From: Candidatus Parvarchaeota archaeon UBA446
GTDB taxonomy: Archaea > Nanobdellota > Nanobdellia > Parvarchaeales > Parvarchaeaceae
Direction: 5' to 3'
NCBI GenBank assembly: GCA_002503215.1
Contig: DARG01000030.1
Span: 1 to 45,373, forward strand
DNA: 45,373 nt
The notes beneath the pieces are model-generated. The model did no database searches and had not been told where the DNA came from. It was given only the letters and a program-made list of their open reading frames with translations. The translations under genes and the position numbers were made by a program. Shown piece by piece: positions 16,145-24,307 of this stretch (position 1 is the first letter of the stretch; each line of letters opens with the position of its first letter).

Positions 16145-18169
16145 CTAAACTTCCAAAGATTTTAACAAAGGTTCTATATCTGTAATAGAATTTCCATTTT
16201 CATCGGAAATTTTCTGAGACAATGGTGGGGCCATATTTCTTTTTTGGAGTCTGTCCTCAAAAGTATCTGGATCTTCATTTTCAAAGAATATACCTGTGTG
16301 CATATTATCTGCGTCTTCGCTTAGAAGCATATTGATTGCATTTATCTTTTTCTGGTTTACTTCTTCCTTGTTTAACGGGTCTTTTACGTACCCGTCGTAT
16401 TCCTGCGGCAAAGATTTCAAATGAGTATTGAACCAGGAGGCTGAAGTAAACTCCTCGTTGTAAGTAGGACAGCCTTGCATTATATCAACTAATGCAAGAC
16501 CTTTATGTTGTATGGCTTTAACCATTATGTCAGAAAGTTCATTGACTTTATAACTTTGGGACCTTGCTACGAAATTGTAGCCGGCCATTATTGCCAGTGA
16601 CAAAGGATTCAGGGCACCGTTTATATTTGGAGCTGGAAGCGACTTTGTTTTCCTGCCTTCCGGCAAAGTCGGACTGGCCTGGCCTTTTGTAAGCGAATAG
16701 ACTCCGTTATCGTGTATAAACAATTTTATATCAGTATTCCTTCTAGCGGCGCTTATAAAGTGTCCTACGCCTATTCCATATGTATCTCCGTCTCCGCTAT
16801 CCAATACAACTGTCAATTCGGGATTGGCAAGCTTTATTCCTTCCGCAAAAGGTATTGGTCTTCCATGGAGAGTGTGAACTCCATTAACATTTACAAGATG
16901 CGGCAATTTAGACGAACAGCCTATGCCTGAAACGATTACCGTCTTGTGAGGATCAAGATTTGCTTTTACTATGGCATTCTTGACCGCTAAAACTATTCCG
17001 CTGTCGCCGCAGTTATGCAGAGTCGCAGAATTGCTGACATACGAATTTACATCGGCTACCTCAAAATTATACACTGGTCCTTCATAATTGAAATAATCTA
17101 AGCTTCTTATCCTCAAGTATATGTAATTTTCATCCATCAAAGATAGTACGTTGGCATTTTTTGAGGTCTTTGATTCTTTAGAAACAACTCCCAAAACCTT
17201 CATTAATTTATTGTAATGCCTGTTCTTTACTTCTACAGAATATGATTTTTTACGCATGCCATATGCTTTATTCTCATAGACATAAGGAATAACGCCCTGT
17301 CTTAGCAACAACATTTTTATCTGTTCTTTAAGCACGGGTGAGATAGTCTTATAGCCCGCTCTTAGACTCTTTGTATTAACATAGCCGTCTCCCTTCCAAA
17401 GACCTAAAAGAAGTGCTTTTTGCTTCTCTTTAGGCAGTAACACGAATTCGTGCGGTATCCTTTTTTCTGCTGCGCAATCACCAAACCAATCCATAAATAT
17501 TTCGGATAGATAGGATGAACTTACATGTACTTCAATCGAACCTTTTTCTTTGGACCTGTCTTTAATCGTAGCCTTTAACCCAAAAACTTTATTGAAAAGA
17601 TTTTTAGCATCTCCAGCAAGATCGTATTCATCGCCGCCGAATGTCAGCTGTATCTCTCTCCTATGCACATTGCCTTCGGCTATATAATATCCCGCTAACC
17701 TAAGAAAGTTTTCGTCTATTTTAACTTCTTTAGGTAATTCTTTGCTTCTAGTGTCCTTATCTTTCTTTTCATAGACTAAAGGAAGCGAATCCATATCTTT
17801 TTCCGGCTTCATTATCGGATAAGCTACGTAATCTCCGATTCTAAGCTTTCCGGTCTCGACCCACTCTGTTCTTAGAATACCTTTGGCAACGTTCTCTTTT
17901 TTGACTGTGAGGACAGGATGCTCATCCGTTAAAGTAGTCTCTCCAAAGTACGCTGTACGCAACTTGTATATCCTACCTCTATGTATATGTGTCATCACTT
18001 TATCTATTTTATGGAAGTAACCGTCGCTTCCTAGAACTTTGTCTCCTTCCTTGAATGCCTGTATGGCCTTTGCAGAAGGATTTCCTATTATTGTGTTGTC
18101 AGGCAGCAGGCACCCTGGACACCAGTCATTAAATTCATTTGAAGTCAAACTTTTGACATCAGTAACCAT
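16145..18169 (-). CDS. korB: 2-oxoacid:ferredoxin oxidoreductase beta subunit, interrupted by an intein
   Basis: The 674-residue precursor contains a 307-residue thiamine-diphosphate-binding beta subunit split by an intein (residues 20-386). The N-extein ends DWCPG and the C-extein resumes with CGDSGIVLAV, restoring the family motif CPGCGD. Other hallmarks are HGRPIPFAEG and the thiamine-diphosphate motif GDGDTYGIGVGHFISAARRN. With the alpha subunit it oxidatively decarboxylates a 2-oxoacid to acyl-CoA and reduced ferredoxin. 2-oxoglutarate is inferred from citrate synthase next door and succinyl-CoA synthetase nearby. It overlaps the korA stop by 11 bp. Activity depends on protein splicing, because the intein splits the conserved CPGC segment. 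Confidence 0.93.
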   Translation of the reverse strand: MVTDVKSLTSNEFNDWCPGCLLPDNTIIGNPSAKAIQAFKEGDKVLGSDGYFHKIDKVMTHIHRGRIYKLRTAYFGETTLTDEHPVLTVKKENVAKGILRTEWVETGKLRIGDYVAYPIMKPEKDMDSLPLVYEKKDKDTRSKELPKEVKIDENFLRLAGYYIAEGNVHRREIQLTFGGDEYDLAGDAKNLFNKVFGLKATIKDRSKEKGSIEVHVSSSYLSEIFMDWFGDCAAEKRIPHEFVLLPKEKQKALLLGLWKGDGYVNTKSLRAGYKTISPVLKEQIKMLLLRQGVIPYVYENKAYGMRKKSYSVEVKNRHYNKLMKVLGVVSKESKTSKNANVLSLMDENYIYLRIRSLDYFNYEGPVYNFEVADVNSYVSNSATLHNCGDSGIVLAVKNAIVKANLDPHKTVIVSGIGCSSKLPHLVNVNGVHTLHGRPIPFAEGIKLANPELTVVLDSGDGDTYGIGVGHFISAARRNTDIKLFIHDNGVYSLTKGQASPTLPEGRKTKSLPAPNINGALNPLSLAIMAGYNFVARSQSYKVNELSDIMVKAIQHKGLALVDIMQGCPTYNEEFTSASWFNTHLKSLPQEYDGYVKDPLNKEEVNQKKINAINMLLSEDADNMHTGIFFENEDPDTFEDRLQKRNMAPPLSQKISDENGNSITDIEPLLKSLEV
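17012..18112 (-). other. Intein with LAGLIDADG homing endonuclease, inside korB
   Basis: This 367-residue intein (precursor residues 20-386) has a complete splicing set: nucleophile Cys20 at the start (CLLPDNTIIGN), block B TDEHP (81-85), block F near VYNFEVADVNSYVSN (366-380), terminal His385-Asn386, and Cys387 as the +1 nucleophile. The centre carries a two-motif LAGLIDADG endonuclease: LAGYYIAEG (158-166) and LLLGLWKGDGYV (253-264), each with its acidic residue. It is therefore likely both splicing- and homing-competent. The site lies in codons for CPG|CGD, where an intein-free allele would be recognised and cut. Confidence 0.93.
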
Positions 18170-20009
18170 TTAAAACCACCTTCTTCTCTCCTTTTATTAC
18201 ACGGTCGATTGCATCAGCGACTTCATCGTACCTTACCAGCCTACCATTGTATTTTAATATCTCGTTGGGTATAACAAAGCCTGTAACAGATGCAATATGC
18301 TGTTTTAACTGCGCTGTTATGTTCTCCTCCAAAATTGCGACTTTCTTCGCCTTCTTGAGTATTTCATTAACCTCAGAAGGAAGAGGATGTATCAATTTAA
18401 TCTGCAGAAGTGCCACCTTTTTACCGCTTATGGCTTCCCTAGCGGCTGTGACCGGGCCTCCCCACGTTACTAGAAGAAGATCCGCTTCTTCGGGATTCCC
18501 TGTAAGGGTAAACTTCTCCTCCGGCTTTAAATCCCTCAGGATTTGCTGGTATTTCCCGTTTCTCTTCTCCATCATCTTTATCCTGTTGTTGGGATCTTCA
18601 GATACATGCCCCCATTCATCATGCTCATCTCCTGTCAGCCAGAAAATAGCATTTGGATTTCCCGGTAAAATCCTTTCGGATATGTTGTCTTTTGTAAATT
18701 TGAAACGCTTGTATCCGCTGTCAACATTTTCTACCAATTTGCCGCGATTGATTTTATAACTGTCTTTTATATTGGTTATCGTCTTTTTATCGATGTTCAT
18801 TGATCCTTGGGATATTGCCTTTTCACCGAGAACTATAACTGGCAACTGGTAAACCTCGGCGTAATTAAATGCCTCGGCGGTCATCTTTATACTTTCTTCG
18901 ATATCTCCTGGAGCAAGTATTATTCTCCCAAAATCACCATGTCCCTGATGGACTGCAAACATAAGATCGGGCTGCTCTGTCCTTGTTGGCTGGCCTGTGG
19001 CAGGTGCACCCCGCTGGTGATCGACCAATACTATCGGAACTTCGTTCATGCCCGCCCATGTAACTGTTTCAGACATCAAGGATAACCCTGGCCCAGAAGT
19101 CGAACTGGAAGCACGAGCACCCGCTATAGCTGCACCGGTTGTCATTGCCAAAACGGCCAACTCGCTTTCCGGTTGTACTACGCGTATACCCAACTCTGGA
19201 TGAGATTCTATGAAAACACTTTCATCGCTTGCCGGAGTTATAGGATAATAAATCTGCATCTTGCACCCGGCTATCGCCTTGCCTATGGCAGTAGATGCGA
19301 ACCCTTCCATATATAGCTGTGTTGTACTGGGTACATCTTCCAGTTTCTTTATGGGTTCTATCCCCTTGCTCTTAACATGATTTAATGTTTCTTTCGCAAT
19401 GGTTTCGCTTCTCTTTTTAAGATAATCTACTGTTTCATTTGAAACGGAGATATCTAGATCAACAACACTTTTTGGCTTCTTAGCAAATTCTTCTCTTATT
19501 GCTTCTACTGTAGCTGCTTCGTCAAGCCCAATGAGATAACATGAAGCCGCAACACAAATAATGTTTTTGGCTATTACAACCTCGCTTGTCCGCTTGCCAA
19601 GTTTTTTGGCGACACTGGTTATTATTGCATCAAAATCTATATCGAGTATAGTTATATCCTGCCTGCCTATTTTATTTTTATCAAGTTTGCTATCGACTAT
19701 GAGTACGCCCCCTTCTTTTATATCTCTTATATGACCATCATGTACTGCCTCCCCACGCTCGTTTTTCTCACCAAGAACAGATTCGTTATCGAAAAAGATG
19801 GCCATATCGACCTTGCTGGGTATGGAAGCTATTTTTTTATCGGAAACTCTTACAGTAAAGAAACTGTGCATTCCTTTTATATTCGAAAAGTACTCCCTAT
19901 ATCCATAGATATTATAGCCAAATGACATCATCACTCTGGAAAAAAGGCCAAGGGCAACGTCTATACCGCTGCCTTGTTTTCCCCCAGTCATCCAAGTAAA
20001 TTCTACCAT
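18159..20009 (-). CDS. korA: 2-oxoacid:ferredoxin oxidoreductase alpha subunit (gamma-alpha fusion)
   Basis: This 616-residue subunit is the fused gamma-alpha form found in two-subunit archaeal enzymes such as those of Sulfolobales. Residues 1-195 are the gamma domain (GGKQGSGIDVALGLFSRV). After that comes the alpha domain with the YPITPASDES motif near 254-263, which helps place the substrate and thiamine. Its ATG overlaps the thioredoxin stop by one base (TGATG). With the beta subunit it should reduce ferredoxin at the expense of 2-oxoglutarate or a broader set of 2-oxoacids; the exact specificity cannot be read here. Confidence 0.93.
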   Translation of the reverse strand: MVEFTWMTGGKQGSGIDVALGLFSRVMMSFGYNIYGYREYFSNIKGMHSFFTVRVSDKKIASIPSKVDMAIFFDNESVLGEKNERGEAVHDGHIRDIKEGGVLIVDSKLDKNKIGRQDITILDIDFDAIITSVAKKLGKRTSEVVIAKNIICVAASCYLIGLDEAATVEAIREEFAKKPKSVVDLDISVSNETVDYLKKRSETIAKETLNHVKSKGIEPIKKLEDVPSTTQLYMEGFASTAIGKAIAGCKMQIYYPITPASDESVFIESHPELGIRVVQPESELAVLAMTTGAAIAGARASSSTSGPGLSLMSETVTWAGMNEVPIVLVDHQRGAPATGQPTRTEQPDLMFAVHQGHGDFGRIILAPGDIEESIKMTAEAFNYAEVYQLPVIVLGEKAISQGSMNIDKKTITNIKDSYKINRGKLVENVDSGYKRFKFTKDNISERILPGNPNAIFWLTGDEHDEWGHVSEDPNNRIKMMEKRNGKYQQILRDLKPEEKFTLTGNPEEADLLLVTWGGPVTAAREAISGKKVALLQIKLIHPLPSEVNEILKKAKKVAILEENITAQLKQHIASVTGFVIPNEILKYNGRLVRYDEVADAIDRVIKGEKKVVLNGY

Positions 20010-20326
20010 CAGATATTTTTATTAAGCCAATTCCTCAGCTGGTCTGCCTGCATGGCGCCAACCATACTTGCCTTAACATTTCCGCCTTCTATCAATAAAG
20101 TTGTTGGTATGGCCTCGACGCCATATTTAGCGGCTATGCTTTGATTTTCATCGACATTTACTTTTACTAAGTTAAACTTCTCTTTCATCTCATCCGAAAC
20201 CTTTTCTATTATCGGGGAGTACCACCTGCATGGCATGCACCAAGGCGCCCATAAATCAACCAAAACCGGCTTGGTAGCTTTTAAAACATCCTTATCAAAC
20301 TGCTCTTCACTTTTTATTTCTTCCAT
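20009..20326 (-). CDS. trxA: Thioredoxin
   Basis: This 105-residue thioredoxin-fold protein has the active-site pair Cys30 and Cys33 in WAPWCMPCR; CMPC differs from the classical CGPC. The cis-proline loop is EAIPTTLL near residue 75. It leads the korA-korB-gltA operon and overlaps korA by one base, suggesting a redox link to the oxygen-sensitive Fe-S/thiamine enzyme. A G-rich ribosome-binding site (GGGGGT, complement of 20332-20337) sits 5 bases before the ATG, so unlike many genes here this one is translated from a leader. Confidence 0.93.
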   Translation of the reverse strand: MEEIKSEEQFDKDVLKATKPVLVDLWAPWCMPCRWYSPIIEKVSDEMKEKFNLVKVNVDENQSIAAKYGVEAIPTTLLIEGGNVKASMVGAMQADQLRNWLNKNI

Positions 20327-20331
20327 TTTTT

Positions 20332-20337
20332 ACCCCC
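20332..20337 (-). promoter_or_regulatory. Shine-Dalgarno-like site of the trxA-korA-korB-gltA operon
   Basis: GGGGGT on the minus strand lies 5 bases before the ATG at 20326. Upstream, the minus strand has box-A-like TTTTAAATA (complement of about 20380-20388), leaving a leader of roughly 30 bases. This contrasts with the leaderless layout seen at most other starts in the window. Confidence 0.45.
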
Positions 20338-20504
20338 AAAAATTAACCTATAATGGTTTATGTTTAGCATACTATTTAAAATTTTACATCAAGAAATACG
20401 CATAATTGCGTTTATTCGTTAAAATTTATTCCTTTTTGACGGGTTTACCAAAAAAAGAACTTTTAGCGTTATTATCGTACAATATCTTATACTTTTATTA
20501 AGGA

Positions 20505-21956
20505 TTACGCAATGCTTCCAAAAGATACAGTAGGTATTACTCCATTTGGTGGAAGAGGAGCCGTTAAAAAATAATAATAGATGGGTCCGAAAGTTTCATT
20601 GCCTTTATATGAATTAAGAATTCCTAAAATCCTAGGATTTACGTAGGAATAAGCGTTAGTGGTTAAATAAATTTCATGGCTATAATTAAACCAGGCGTAT
20701 ATAAAATAATCATTATAAACTAAAAGATAGTTATTTAGTGCACCAGTATTATCTACCTGAGTTTGATTACTCTGACCATTATCATTATCTACTAAAAATA
20801 AACCATCTTGAAAATATAACGCAGGTGAGCCAGCTATTAGTCCATTCGAGCCAACAATTTCAAAATTAACACCTTTATTCCAAGTAGGAGGCGCTATACC
20901 AAAACCAAAATAAGAATTATACCCATTGTATTGCTTTGAGGTTATAACCCCTATAGATTGTGTAGAATTTACTTTTATTGTTAAACCATTATTAACACTA
21001 TATGTACCTAACTGTGTAGGAGATGAACCTCCCGGCATACCTATTGAGAATTTTGAAGTATTTAGAGAAGTACCATGAAAATTTGAGTAAAAAGGGAATA
21101 TGTTATAACCATCATCATACTCTGCATAAGTACTAGATAACTGAGGAGCTTCACCGTCGTTTACTGTGTTGAATAGATTTGTTGAAGTTGGAGCGAAGCC
21201 CATATAGACTGTAATTGAAGAACCAGAAGGTATACTTTCTACCTTTAACCACCAAATAGCATAACTAGAATTGTATTGCGCCAACCATGAAGGGATTACC
21301 GTTCCGTTGTAATAGAAGAATTCTACGTTTTGAAGGTTGCTTGCGGCATAACTGCTGTATACGGAAGAAGAAGCATTTACCATCTGCTGGAAAGGTTGAG
21401 GGGTAGAAGTAGATTGGGTGTTTGTTATTGTTACTGGTATATAATTCGTCAAAGCTGAAGGCTTGCCTGCTATTGACGTTCCCGCTACCGTTCCTGTCGT
21501 ATTGGTTACTACGTTGCCTGCCGCTGTAGAATAACTGTAGGTTAACGCTGCCGAGAAGGAATACTTTGTGTTTACTGTATTACATACTGCTGCCGGGATT
21601 ATCGTTGTTGCTGTGCTTCCCGACGTTAATGTTATTGGTGAAGACAGATTATATTCACTTTTTGATATGGTTCCTCCCGATGTTGAGGTTATGTATACCT
21701 TTGTTACTTGTACCGAAGTTGCTAGGTTTGGCAAAGGACCTGCTTGGATTGCTACTTTTAAGCCTATGTTGTTGCAGAATGCCGATTTTATTATAAACGG
21801 AGAGAAGCCTGAGGAAGTGAAAGTCACGCTTGAAGAAGGATTGAAGATACCCATGCTGTATAGGATCACTGCTACTATGACTATGATTAGGATAGCCCAA
21901 CCATAGGTCATCATATATTCCAAAGCGGACTGTGCTTTCTTGGAAGAATGGATCAA
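20505..21956 (-). CDS. Pilin-headed surface adhesin with DUF2341-like domain
   Basis: This 483-residue protein begins with a class III prepilin signal (KKAQSALEYMMTYGW) followed by a hydrophobic helix (to about residue 33), so it should be processed by a prepilin peptidase and built into, or capped on, a type IV filament. Residues about 40-165 are Ser/Thr-rich beta structure. About 170-300 resemble DUF2341 (VEFFYYNGTVIPSWL, YAIWWLKVESIPSGSSITVY), and the rest looks like a lectin/LamG-type beta sandwich. The only in-frame start I see is TTG at 21956, as no ATG lies upstream in frame. It stands alone between trxA and the succinyl-CoA synthetase genes. A role in attachment is inferred. Confidence 0.75.
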   Translation of the reverse strand: MIHSSKKAQSALEYMMTYGWAILIIVIVAVILYSMGIFNPSSSVTFTSSGFSPFIIKSAFCNNIGLKVAIQAGPLPNLATSVQVTKVYITSTSGGTISKSEYNLSSPITLTSGSTATTIIPAAVCNTVNTKYSFSAALTYSYSTAAGNVVTNTTGTVAGTSIAGKPSALTNYIPVTITNTQSTSTPQPFQQMVNASSSVYSSYAASNLQNVEFFYYNGTVIPSWLAQYNSSYAIWWLKVESIPSGSSITVYMGFAPTSTNLFNTVNDGEAPQLSSTYAEYDDGYNIFPFYSNFHGTSLNTSKFSIGMPGGSSPTQLGTYSVNNGLTIKVNSTQSIGVITSKQYNGYNSYFGFGIAPPTWNKGVNFEIVGSNGLIAGSPALYFQDGLFLVDNDNGQSNQTQVDNTGALNNYLLVYNDYFIYAWFNYSHEIYLTTNAYSYVNPRILGILNSYKGNETFGPIYYYFLTAPLPPNGVIPTVSFGSIA

Positions 21957-22224
21957 AGAAAAACGGCTTGAAGAAACAGTATTTAGTGTTAAGTGCTTAG
22001 TTGTGTGTGTGTGAATATATATGTGAATCTTTAATCGTGCTTTCCATGCTGTTTATGCTTTCCCTTATCCTGCTTGCTTTGGTGTTAGTAGGCATATAAT
22101 ATTTAAAGGACTTTTCATTTTTAAGCTTTGTTTTCCAGGTTTTTACAAAATTATTACAAGTGATATTTGCTTTATTGCTTACTGAAATCATAGTATGCCG
22201 TGCATAATTTTAACTACGATTTTA
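21957..22224. other. Intergenic region upstream of the pilin-adhesin gene
   Basis: These 268 bp separate the adhesin start from the sucD stop. They contain a (GT)5-type run and, on the minus strand, an AT-rich ACATATATATTC block near 22013-22027 that could be the adhesin box A, giving a leader of about 60 bases. A 64-codon reading frame at 21997-22191 lacks family features, and I do not call it. I see no tRNA or structured RNA. Confidence 0.4.
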
Positions 22225-23091
22225 TTAAATTTTATTGATCAAATACGTTGCAATTTTCTTAAAGTTTTTTGCCACAGGTACGTTTGCTTTTTTAAATGCT
22301 TTCAATTTGCTTTCCGCCGTGCCAGTTTTCCCAGATATTATTGCGCCTGCGTGCCCCATCCTCTTTCCAGGAGGAGCATATATTCCATCTATAAATGCAA
22401 CTACTGGTTTATCAAATTCCTTTCTTATAAATTCGGCCGCCTTTTCCTCTTCATCTCCACCTATTTCACCTACTATTACAACTGCTTTTGTTTGCTCATC
22501 TTGTTTGAAAAGCTTTAAAGCGTCTATAAAACCGATACCAGGTACTTTGTCTCCCCCTATACCTAGTACAGTACTTTCTCCCATTCCACTTTCAGTTAAT
22601 ACATTAACTATTTCATAAGTTAAAGTTCCACTTCTGGAAATAACTCCTATAGTGCCCTTCTTAAGCGTGGAATTTGGGATTATACCCATCTTACCAATCC
22701 CTGGAACTGCTATGCCTGGACAATTCGGGCCTATAATTGTAACACCGTGCATATTTGCATAATCTCTTATCTTAAGCATATCCTGAAACGGCACGTGCTC
22801 CGTTATTATGGTTATTAATTTTATCCCAGAATCAATTGCCTCTATAACCGAATCTTCTGTCAAACTTGCTGGCACAAAAACCACAGATGAATTTGCACCA
22901 GTCTTTCCGACTGCTTCAGAAACGCTGTTAAATACTCTTACACCATTTACCCTTTGACCACCTTTTCCAGGAGTGACGCCTGCAACTACTTTAGTACCTA
23001 ATTCCAACATGGCCTTGCTGTGGAACCTACCTTGATGACCAGTTATTCCCTGCACCAACACCTTTGTGTTTTTGTCCATTAATATCGCCAT
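22225..23091 (-). CDS. sucD: Succinyl-CoA synthetase alpha subunit
   Basis: This 288-residue subunit carries the phosphohistidine that relays phosphate between succinyl phosphate and the nucleotide. I start at the ATG at 23091 (MAILMDKNTKVLVQG), one base after the sucC stop; extending further would add residues absent from the family and overlap sucC. The CoA-binding Rossmann start has VQGITGHQG (13-21), and the active His247 sits in MGHAGAI. With SucC it makes ATP or GTP from succinyl-CoA, the step after the 2-oxoglutarate oxidoreductase. Confidence 0.95.
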   Translation of the reverse strand: MAILMDKNTKVLVQGITGHQGRFHSKAMLELGTKVVAGVTPGKGGQRVNGVRVFNSVSEAVGKTGANSSVVFVPASLTEDSVIEAIDSGIKLITIITEHVPFQDMLKIRDYANMHGVTIIGPNCPGIAVPGIGKMGIIPNSTLKKGTIGVISRSGTLTYEIVNVLTESGMGESTVLGIGGDKVPGIGFIDALKLFKQDEQTKAVVIVGEIGGDEEEKAAEFIRKEFDKPVVAFIDGIYAPPGKRMGHAGAIISGKTGTAESKLKAFKKANVPVAKNFKKIATYLINKI

Positions 23092-23092
23092 A

Positions 23093-24193
23093 TTAATTAG
23101 AAACCTCCACTGCTTTTTTGACAGCTTCTGATATATCCGTAAACGCATCTATTCCATTGGCCTTAAGCAACTGTATTCCCCTTTGGTTGTTTACGCCCAT
23201 CAGCCTTACTATTATCTTTGGGTTTGTATCTGAGTCTTTTATAGCTTTTATGATTCCCTCTGCAACTGTATCTGCTTTTGTGACTCCTCCAAATATGTTT
23301 ATAAAAACAACTTTTGGTTTTGCTTTTTTAACAAGATTTATCGCTTCTGCAACTTTTTCTGGATCGTCTGTTCCGCCAAGATCTAAGAAATCCCCGGCAC
23401 TACCTCCAGCTAACTTTATCTGATCAATTGTGGCAAGAGTTAAACCCGCGCCATTTGCTATTAGTCCTATGTCTCCACCAAGTCTCACAAAAGCGATATC
23501 TTTACGCTTGGCTTCAGCTTCTAAAGGATCCAGGGAAGTGTACTCTTTCTGATAATTCTTATGCCTGAATAATGCGTCGTCTTCTATGGTTACTTTTGAA
23601 TCTAATGCTACCAAACCACTTGAAGTTACGGCGAGAGGATTAATCTCGACCAATTCGCAGTCTTCCCCAGTAAAAACGTTCCAAAGCCTTTCCATTAAAG
23701 TATAGAATATTTCCCTATAATTCTCGCTTAAACCTATAAAATTAAACGCCTCCCGTTTTATGTAATTCTGCATGCCCAATAGTATATCAAGATAAAATTT
23801 TTTTATTTGATTCGCAGGTACGTGTTCTATATCTACGCCACCAGATGGTGATAATATAAGAACAGGCATTTTTCTGCTTCTGTCTAAAGTAAGCCCCACA
23901 TATACCTCTTTTGTATGAGGCACCATCTCTTCAACTAAAAAAGATGTTGCCTTAAATCCATTAAAATTTATGCTACTAATTTTGTTTATTGCTTTCAGTA
24001 TTTCTTCTTTTTCCTTTACTTTTACAACTCCACCGTTTATTCCTCTATGGCCTGAGGGGACTTGGGCTTTTACAACGCATTCTTTTTCCGGCTTTTTTAC
24101 TTCTTTAAATGAGTGTATTATATAACCGGAAGGAATGCTTATCCCATAAGATTTGAAGATTTTCTTGCCTTCGTGTTCTAATAAATCTACCAT
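23093..24193 (-). CDS. sucC: Succinyl-CoA synthetase beta subunit (ATP-grasp)
   Basis: This 366-residue subunit has an N-terminal ATP-grasp domain (about 1-230; VKAQVPSGHRG near 41-51, the VEINPLAV motif near 182-189) and a C-terminal flavodoxin-like CoA-ligase domain (LDLGGTDDPEKV, VVFINIFGGVTKAD). The length is typical. It is the first gene of the sucCD operon. ATP versus GTP use cannot be told from motifs I can see. Confidence 0.95.
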   Translation of the reverse strand: MVDLLEHEGKKIFKSYGISIPSGYIIHSFKEVKKPEKECVVKAQVPSGHRGINGGVVKVKEKEEILKAINKISSINFNGFKATSFLVEEMVPHTKEVYVGLTLDRSRKMPVLILSPSGGVDIEHVPANQIKKFYLDILLGMQNYIKREAFNFIGLSENYREIFYTLMERLWNVFTGEDCELVEINPLAVTSSGLVALDSKVTIEDDALFRHKNYQKEYTSLDPLEAEAKRKDIAFVRLGGDIGLIANGAGLTLATIDQIKLAGGSAGDFLDLGGTDDPEKVAEAINLVKKAKPKVVFINIFGGVTKADTVAEGIIKAIKDSDTNPKIIVRLMGVNNQRGIQLLKANGIDAFTDISEAVKKAVEVSN

Positions 24194-24307
24194 TACTTGT
24201 ATAATTACTGATTATATTTAATAATTGCAATTTAATGGGTACTCTCGACAAAAAACGAAAAAATGACCATTTTAAACATATTTAATAATTAAATCTTAAA
24301 AGTAATT

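Noticed and set aside
21997..22191. A 64-codon minus-strand frame upstream of the adhesin
   Set aside because: Low-complexity sequence (repeated Ser, His and Lys) over AT/GT repeats, without a start context.
23092..23148. Upstream extension of sucD by 19 codons
   Set aside because: It overlaps the end of sucC and is absent from the family; the ATG at 23091 follows the sucC stop directly.
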